From Lachnospiraceae bacterium (GTDB taxonomy: Bacteria; Bacillota; Clostridia; Lachnospirales; Lachnospiraceae), in assembly GCA_024682115.1 (NCBI GenBank), contig JAIKZO010000095.1, positions 1 through 37,645 on the forward strand: 37,645 nt of DNA, written 5' to 3'. The position numbers and the translations under genes were made by a program. This document shows positions 34,889 through 37,645 of the stretch, one piece after another (positions within the stretch are counted from its first letter, which is position 1; each line of letters opens with the position of its first letter). Below the pieces are notes generated by a model. That model did not search any database. It saw nothing but the letters and a program-made list of their open reading frames with translations, and was not told the origin of the DNA.

Positions 34889-34967
34889 GAAGATATTTGA
34901 GACACGCAAGAAAATGAGGGTGTAGCAGGGAAGGGACCCTGCGGAATCCGAATTTTCTTAGGATTGC

Positions 34968-35187
34968 GGGAGTGCGCAGCACGTAGCAATCCGTTGCTTT
35001 ATCTATAAGCAATGGATGCGACGGGAGTGCGCAGCACGTAGCAATCCGTTGCTTTATCTATAAGCAATGGATGCGACGGGAGTGCGCAGCACGTAGCAAT
35101 CCGTTGCTTTATCTATAAGCAATGGATGCGACGAGAGTGCGCAGCACGTAGCAATCCGTGTTGCTAATTATATATAAGTAATGGAGC
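34968..35187 (+). repeat. 55-bp tandem repeat array in the flgL-fliW gap (3 perfect copies plus 1 degenerate)
   Basis: Units 34968-35022, 35023-35077 and 35078-35132 are identical base for base. A fourth copy (35133-35187) matches for about 27 bases with one change and then drifts. Each unit contains the hairpin GTGC-GCA-GCAC, the alternating segments AGCAA / TTGCT / AGCAA, which can pair 1:2 or 2:3, and GCAATGGATGC, a 3-bp stem with AUGGA in the loop (35009-35019, 35064-35074, 35119-35129). The first copy is also bordered by GGATTGC (34961-34967), which pairs with GCAATCC (34986-34992). The 407-base gap contains no gene. There are no unique spacers, so it is not a CRISPR array. Confidence 0.95.
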
Positions 35188-35216
35188 CATTCGTTACTTA
35201 TAGATATATAACCCAA

Positions 35217-35236
35217 GCGCGGAGCGCAGATAGGAG
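35217..35236 (+). promoter_or_regulatory. GGA-loop hairpin next to the fliW ribosome-binding site
   Basis: GCGC-GGA-GCGC (35217-35227) is a perfect 4-bp stem with GGA as the loop. It ends 4 bases before the fliW Shine-Dalgarno sequence AGGAG (35232-35236). A protein that binds GGA loops, such as CsrA, would cover the ribosome-binding site. An AT-rich hairpin (about 35173-35204) lies just upstream. Confidence 0.55.
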
Positions 35237-35243
35237 TGTGACT

Positions 35244-35699
35244 ATGAACGTAATCACAAAGAATTTCGGAGAAATTTCGATCGATGATGAAAAGATCATC
35301 CACTTTCCTGCCGGGATCATCGGATTCCCGGATCTGACGGATTTTGCCCTCATCCATGATGAGGAGAAAGGGATCGGAGGTATCCACTGGCTTCAGTCAA
35401 TGCAGGAGCCTGCATTTGCAATGCCTGTTATGGATCCGCTGACTGTCGCACCTGATTTCAACCCTCAGGTGGATGACGAGATATTAAAACCGATCGGGGA
35501 ACTCATACCGGAAGAGATCCTCGTCCTTGTGACGGTGACTGTTCCTTCCGACCTCACCAAGATGTCGGTCAACTTAAGAGGACCCATAGTTATAAATTCA
35601 GCTACGAGGAAAGCTTGCCAGGTTATCATCGAAGGTGAAGAATACCAGGTTAAGTTCCCTATTTACGAAATCCTCAAAGCAAAGAAGGGTGGTGAATAG
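35244..35699 (+). CDS. fliW: Flagellar assembly factor FliW
   Basis: FliW binds either flagellin or CsrA and relieves CsrA repression when free of flagellin. The 151-residue protein has the family landmarks FGEISIDDEKIIHFPAGIIG, FPDLTDFALIHDEE, PFAFAMP-like PAFAMPVMDP, and the C-terminal LRGPIVINSATRKACQVI. The start is the ATG at 35244, with AGGAG 7 bases upstream; the longer frame from 35181 runs back through repeat-derived DNA and has no ribosome-binding site. It is followed one base after its stop by csrA, a conserved pair in flagellated Firmicutes. The upstream leader is highly structured. Confidence 0.94.
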   Translation: MNVITKNFGEISIDDEKIIHFPAGIIGFPDLTDFALIHDEEKGIGGIHWLQSMQEPAFAMPVMDPLTVAPDFNPQVDDEILKPIGELIPEEILVLVTVTVPSDLTKMSVNLRGPIVINSATRKACQVIIEGEEYQVKFPIYEILKAKKGGE

Positions 35700-35700
35700 G

Positions 35701-35919
35701 ATGTTAGCTTTATCAAGAAAAAAGAACGAAGCCATTGTTCTCAACAACAATATTGAAATAACGATACTGGAGATAAAGGGTGAGCAGGTAAAGCTCGGCA
35801 TCAGTGCCCCCAAGAACATTCCCGTATATCGTAAAGAGGTTTATGTACAGATCCAGGAAGCAAATACCGCTTCTATCAATACCGACGGTATGGATGCTCT
35901 TAAAGATCTGCTTGGCTGA
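35701..35919 (+). CDS. csrA: Carbon storage / flagellin translation regulator CsrA
   Basis: A small RNA-binding dimer that recognises GGA in hairpin loops and usually blocks ribosome access. The 72 residues show the complete family pattern: MLALSRKKNEAIVLNNNIEI, TILEIKGEQVKLGISAPKNI, PVYRKEVYVQIQ, including the conserved Arg of VYRKEV that contacts RNA. The ATG at 35701 is one base after the fliW stop; an in-frame earlier ATG at 35635 lies inside fliW and is unlikely. The ~20-residue C-terminal extension (ANTASINTDGMDALKDLLG) is like that of Gram-positive CsrA, where the tail takes part in FliW binding. Confidence 0.96.
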   Translation: MLALSRKKNEAIVLNNNIEITILEIKGEQVKLGISAPKNIPVYRKEVYVQIQEANTASINTDGMDALKDLLG

Positions 35920-35935
35920 TGATCGGTGATCTCCA

Positions 35936-36274
35936 GTGACCAAAGAAGAGATACTCAAAGCCGAGATACTTAAAAAGCATAAAAGCCTCAGAGCTTTTTG
36001 TACGAAGCTTGAAATCCCGTACAGCACTCTCACCACCGCACTTGAACGCGGGATAGACGGAATGGCTTACGGAACGGTCCTTAAGATGTGTGACGAGCTT
36101 ATGATAAGCCCCATTGATTTTACACCGTATTCAAAGAAAGCTTCTTCGAAAAACTCGCTGATCTTCCAACACCAACTGCAAAAGAAGATCATAAAACTGA
36201 ATAGGAAAGGGATAGAGAGGGTTTTGGAAAACGTGGAAGATCTTCTCGAGATCCCGAAATATACAGAAGAATAA
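35936..36274 (+). CDS. Small helix-turn-helix (XRE-like) protein
   Basis: A 112-residue predicted DNA-binding protein. Residues about 15-62 (KSLRAFCTKLEIPYSTLTTA, LERGIDGMAYGTVLKMCDEL) have the spacing of a Cro/CI-type helix-turn-helix. The rest is a basic C-terminal region with a helix (LNRKGIERVLENVEDLLEIP) that may dimerise. It starts with GTG at 35936, 16 bases after csrA, with GGTGAT upstream, and ends at a strong terminator, so it is probably the last gene of the fliW-csrA operon. A regulator in this place is not part of the classical flagellar set. Its target is unknown. Confidence 0.75.
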   Translation: MTKEEILKAEILKKHKSLRAFCTKLEIPYSTLTTALERGIDGMAYGTVLKMCDELMISPIDFTPYSKKASSKNSLIFQHQLQKKIIKLNRKGIERVLENVEDLLEIPKYTEE

Positions 36275-36277
36275 AAT

Positions 36278-36311
36278 AAAAACCCGCAGGAACGATCGCC
36301 TGCGGGTTTTT
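36278..36311. terminator. Bidirectional intrinsic terminator
   Basis: The perfect 13-base arms 36278-36290 and 36299-36311 contain a GC-rich core with an A-run on one side and a T-run on the other, around an 8-base loop. It separates the flagellar/csrA operon from the convergent FliD-like gene and can serve both. Confidence 0.95.
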
Positions 36312-36339
36312 AATATCCATATGCGCGATAAAGATGCCG

Positions 36340-37645
36340 TTAACAATAACTGTTGAACAACATTCCGGAGTAATTGCTGCTCACATAAGGAGCCGTGAAA
36401 TTATGTCCGGGATTTTTGTATGCAACTACGGTCTTATCAACGTATTCCATAGGATTAAGCGATATCTGGTTGACCTTGCGGAGCACCGAAGAGGCAAATT
36501 CTTTGATGGTGGCCAAAGAAGAGAAATTCTCATCCTTTGACATCGCAGATTTAAACTCCTTTTCATCAAGACTGATGCTTCCGTCGTTCGTGACACTCAT
36601 TCCGAGATTCCCCAATCCCTCTTTGTAATAAGAAACAAGTCGATCCATTTCGCCGAGGAGCTTGGTGCTGGTCGGATGATTTTCGTTATAGACGGATGCG
36701 CCTCTGATGAAGGCATTGTAACCGCCGATCAGGCTCGATACGTTCTCGGTTACCGACTCGAGATCCGTCTTTACGCCTATTTCGGCCGATTGCCCTTCGT
36801 ACTCATGTACACCGTTGAGCGTTAACTCATATTGCTTATCGATCGTGAAGTGGTTCGATGTTGCACTCTTGGGCTGCCCGCTGAGCAGGAATTCCGCATT
36901 GGACGGTTTGCCCGAGATGTAATCGATACCGAAGTATTCAACCGAGCCTGAGCTCTTGGATGTCTTATCATCGGTAACATCGAAGATAGTGTCTCTTCCG
37001 GATTTGAGTCCGGTTGAAGTTGAGCTTAAGCGAAGAGCAGATGAACCTCTGCCGTTCTCCAAAACATCAGCTTCAATACCAACGTCCGCATTTGTGATCA
37101 GCCTTGCCAGCCTTTCCTGGACATCTTTATTCGTATCCCCTTCACGGACCGTATACTGGAACTCGTAATTGAGATCGTTGATATTGATATCGAAGGAATA
37201 TGTATCCGTTGGTAATGAAACCTTCTCATCCGACGATAGAGCATATCCTAAGTTGACCTGAGGTGACGCAAGAGCGGTTACTTCTATAGAGAAAGAAGGA
37301 GCACCGTTTTCATCATCGATATCTCCGATGAATTCGGCAGAAACCATCTTCTCGTCGGTAGAGTAAGCAGCCTTTTGCTTGAAAAGCGATTCGTCATCCT
37401 GACCTCCGATCGAAGCGATCGTGTTACGCAACGCACGAGCATTCTCCTTTAGGTTAACAGCAAATTCACGAGAATCCTGACCTGAGTTGAGCAGGTAGAG
37501 GGGTGCATCTTTATTAAGTTTGAGCATGGAATTATAAATACCACGAAGCTCGCTCTTTTTATGAGTGTCGTACTTACTGACACTGCTGTTAGGCGCATAT
37601 GTGGTTAGATAATGGTTATAGACATTGTCTATTGCAGAATTATAT
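36340..37645 (-). CDS. FliD-like flagellar cap protein, 5' end cut by window edge
   Basis: The minus-strand frame stays open from 36340 (TAA) to the right edge, giving about 434 visible residues. The internal ATG at 37527 is not the start, because the codons before it continue a coherent protein (YDTHKKSELRGIYNSMLKLN). The visible part has a helical N-terminal segment. Next come FliD/HAP2-like beta modules with YSFDININDLNYEFQYTVRE, GDTNKDVQERLARLITNA, and SSALRLSSTSTGLKSGRD. A C-terminal region resembles the FliD C-terminal domain (ESVTENVSSLIGGYNAFI, LGNLGMSVTNDGSISLDEKE). It lacks the usual FliD N-terminal start as far as can be seen, and ends in an uncommon SSNYSGMLFNSYC with a terminal Cys. 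Likely role: filament cap or a cap-related secreted protein. Confidence 0.6.
   Translation of the reverse strand, partial: YNSAIDNVYNHYLTTYAPNSSVSKYDTHKKSELRGIYNSMLKLNKDAPLYLLNSGQDSREFAVNLKENARALRNTIASIGGQDDESLFKQKAAYSTDEKMVSAEFIGDIDDENGAPSFSIEVTALASPQVNLGYALSSDEKVSLPTDTYSFDININDLNYEFQYTVREGDTNKDVQERLARLITNADVGIEADVLENGRGSSALRLSSTSTGLKSGRDTIFDVTDDKTSKSSGSVEYFGIDYISGKPSNAEFLLSGQPKSATSNHFTIDKQYELTLNGVHEYEGQSAEIGVKTDLESVTENVSSLIGGYNAFIRGASVYNENHPTSTKLLGEMDRLVSYYKEGLGNLGMSVTNDGSISLDEKEFKSAMSKDENFSSLATIKEFASSVLRKVNQISLNPMEYVDKTVVAYKNPGHNFTAPYVSSNYSGMLFNSYC

Noticed and set aside
34968-35187. CRISPR array
   Set aside because: The repeats are directly adjacent with no unique spacers, only three perfect units exist, and no cas genes are present.

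Overview
The window looks like a piece of chromosome from a motile, Gram-positive anaerobe of the Clostridia, most likely Lachnospiraceae (Butyrivibrio/Roseburia-like). The evidence is a GH25 lysozyme with choline-binding-type repeats, an LCP (LytR-CpsA-Psr) ligase, lipobox lipoproteins, the Firmicute-type FliW-CsrA pair, tandem FlgK paralogues, and a codon style rich in GAT, AAG, ATA and GGA. The taxonomic placement is inference from protein style, not a search result.

Region 1 (1-18170, all +) is a cell-surface polysaccharide locus. After a 5'-truncated secreted lysozyme come rmlB-rmlA-rmlC (dTDP-rhamnose precursor; no rmlD visible), an ABC-2 permease and a Wzt-type ATPase with a C-terminal extension, a methyltransferase/kinase-like fusion, four family-2 glycosyltransferases, a phosphohexomutase among them, and an undecaprenyl-phosphate sugar-1-phosphate transferase. 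Genes are tightly packed, many with ATGA/GTGA/TAATG overlaps. The set fits ABC-exported glycan made on undecaprenyl phosphate, with a WbdD-like end-capping enzyme beside a Wzt that has a possible glycan-recognition domain.

Region 2 (18171-23100) holds a bidirectional terminator, a divergent phosphoribosyltransferase-like gene on the minus strand, an LCP ligase whose promoter lies inside a 17-bp-arm inverted repeat, another glycosyltransferase, and an HtrA-like membrane protease. Region 3 (23100-28578) is an array of three lipoproteins with one shared architecture: lipobox, SES motif, poly-acidic block, poly-lysine block, then different globular domains.

Region 4 (28579-37645) is a late flagellar locus: flgM, flgN, two flgK paralogues, flgL, fliW, csrA, a small HTH gene, then a convergent FliD-like gene cut by the right edge. 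Two sigma-28-type promoters (before flgM and before flgL) can be read directly. The most striking feature is a layer of apparent post-transcriptional control. The flgL leader carries two near-consensus CsrA hairpins. The 407-base flgL-fliW gap carries three perfect 55-bp tandem repeats, each able to form a small hairpin with AUGGA in the loop, followed by a GGA-loop hairpin next to the fliW ribosome-binding site. Together these suggest that CsrA, antagonised by FliW, acts on the operon that encodes both, possibly with the repeat array as a cis-acting CsrA sponge or multi-site switch.
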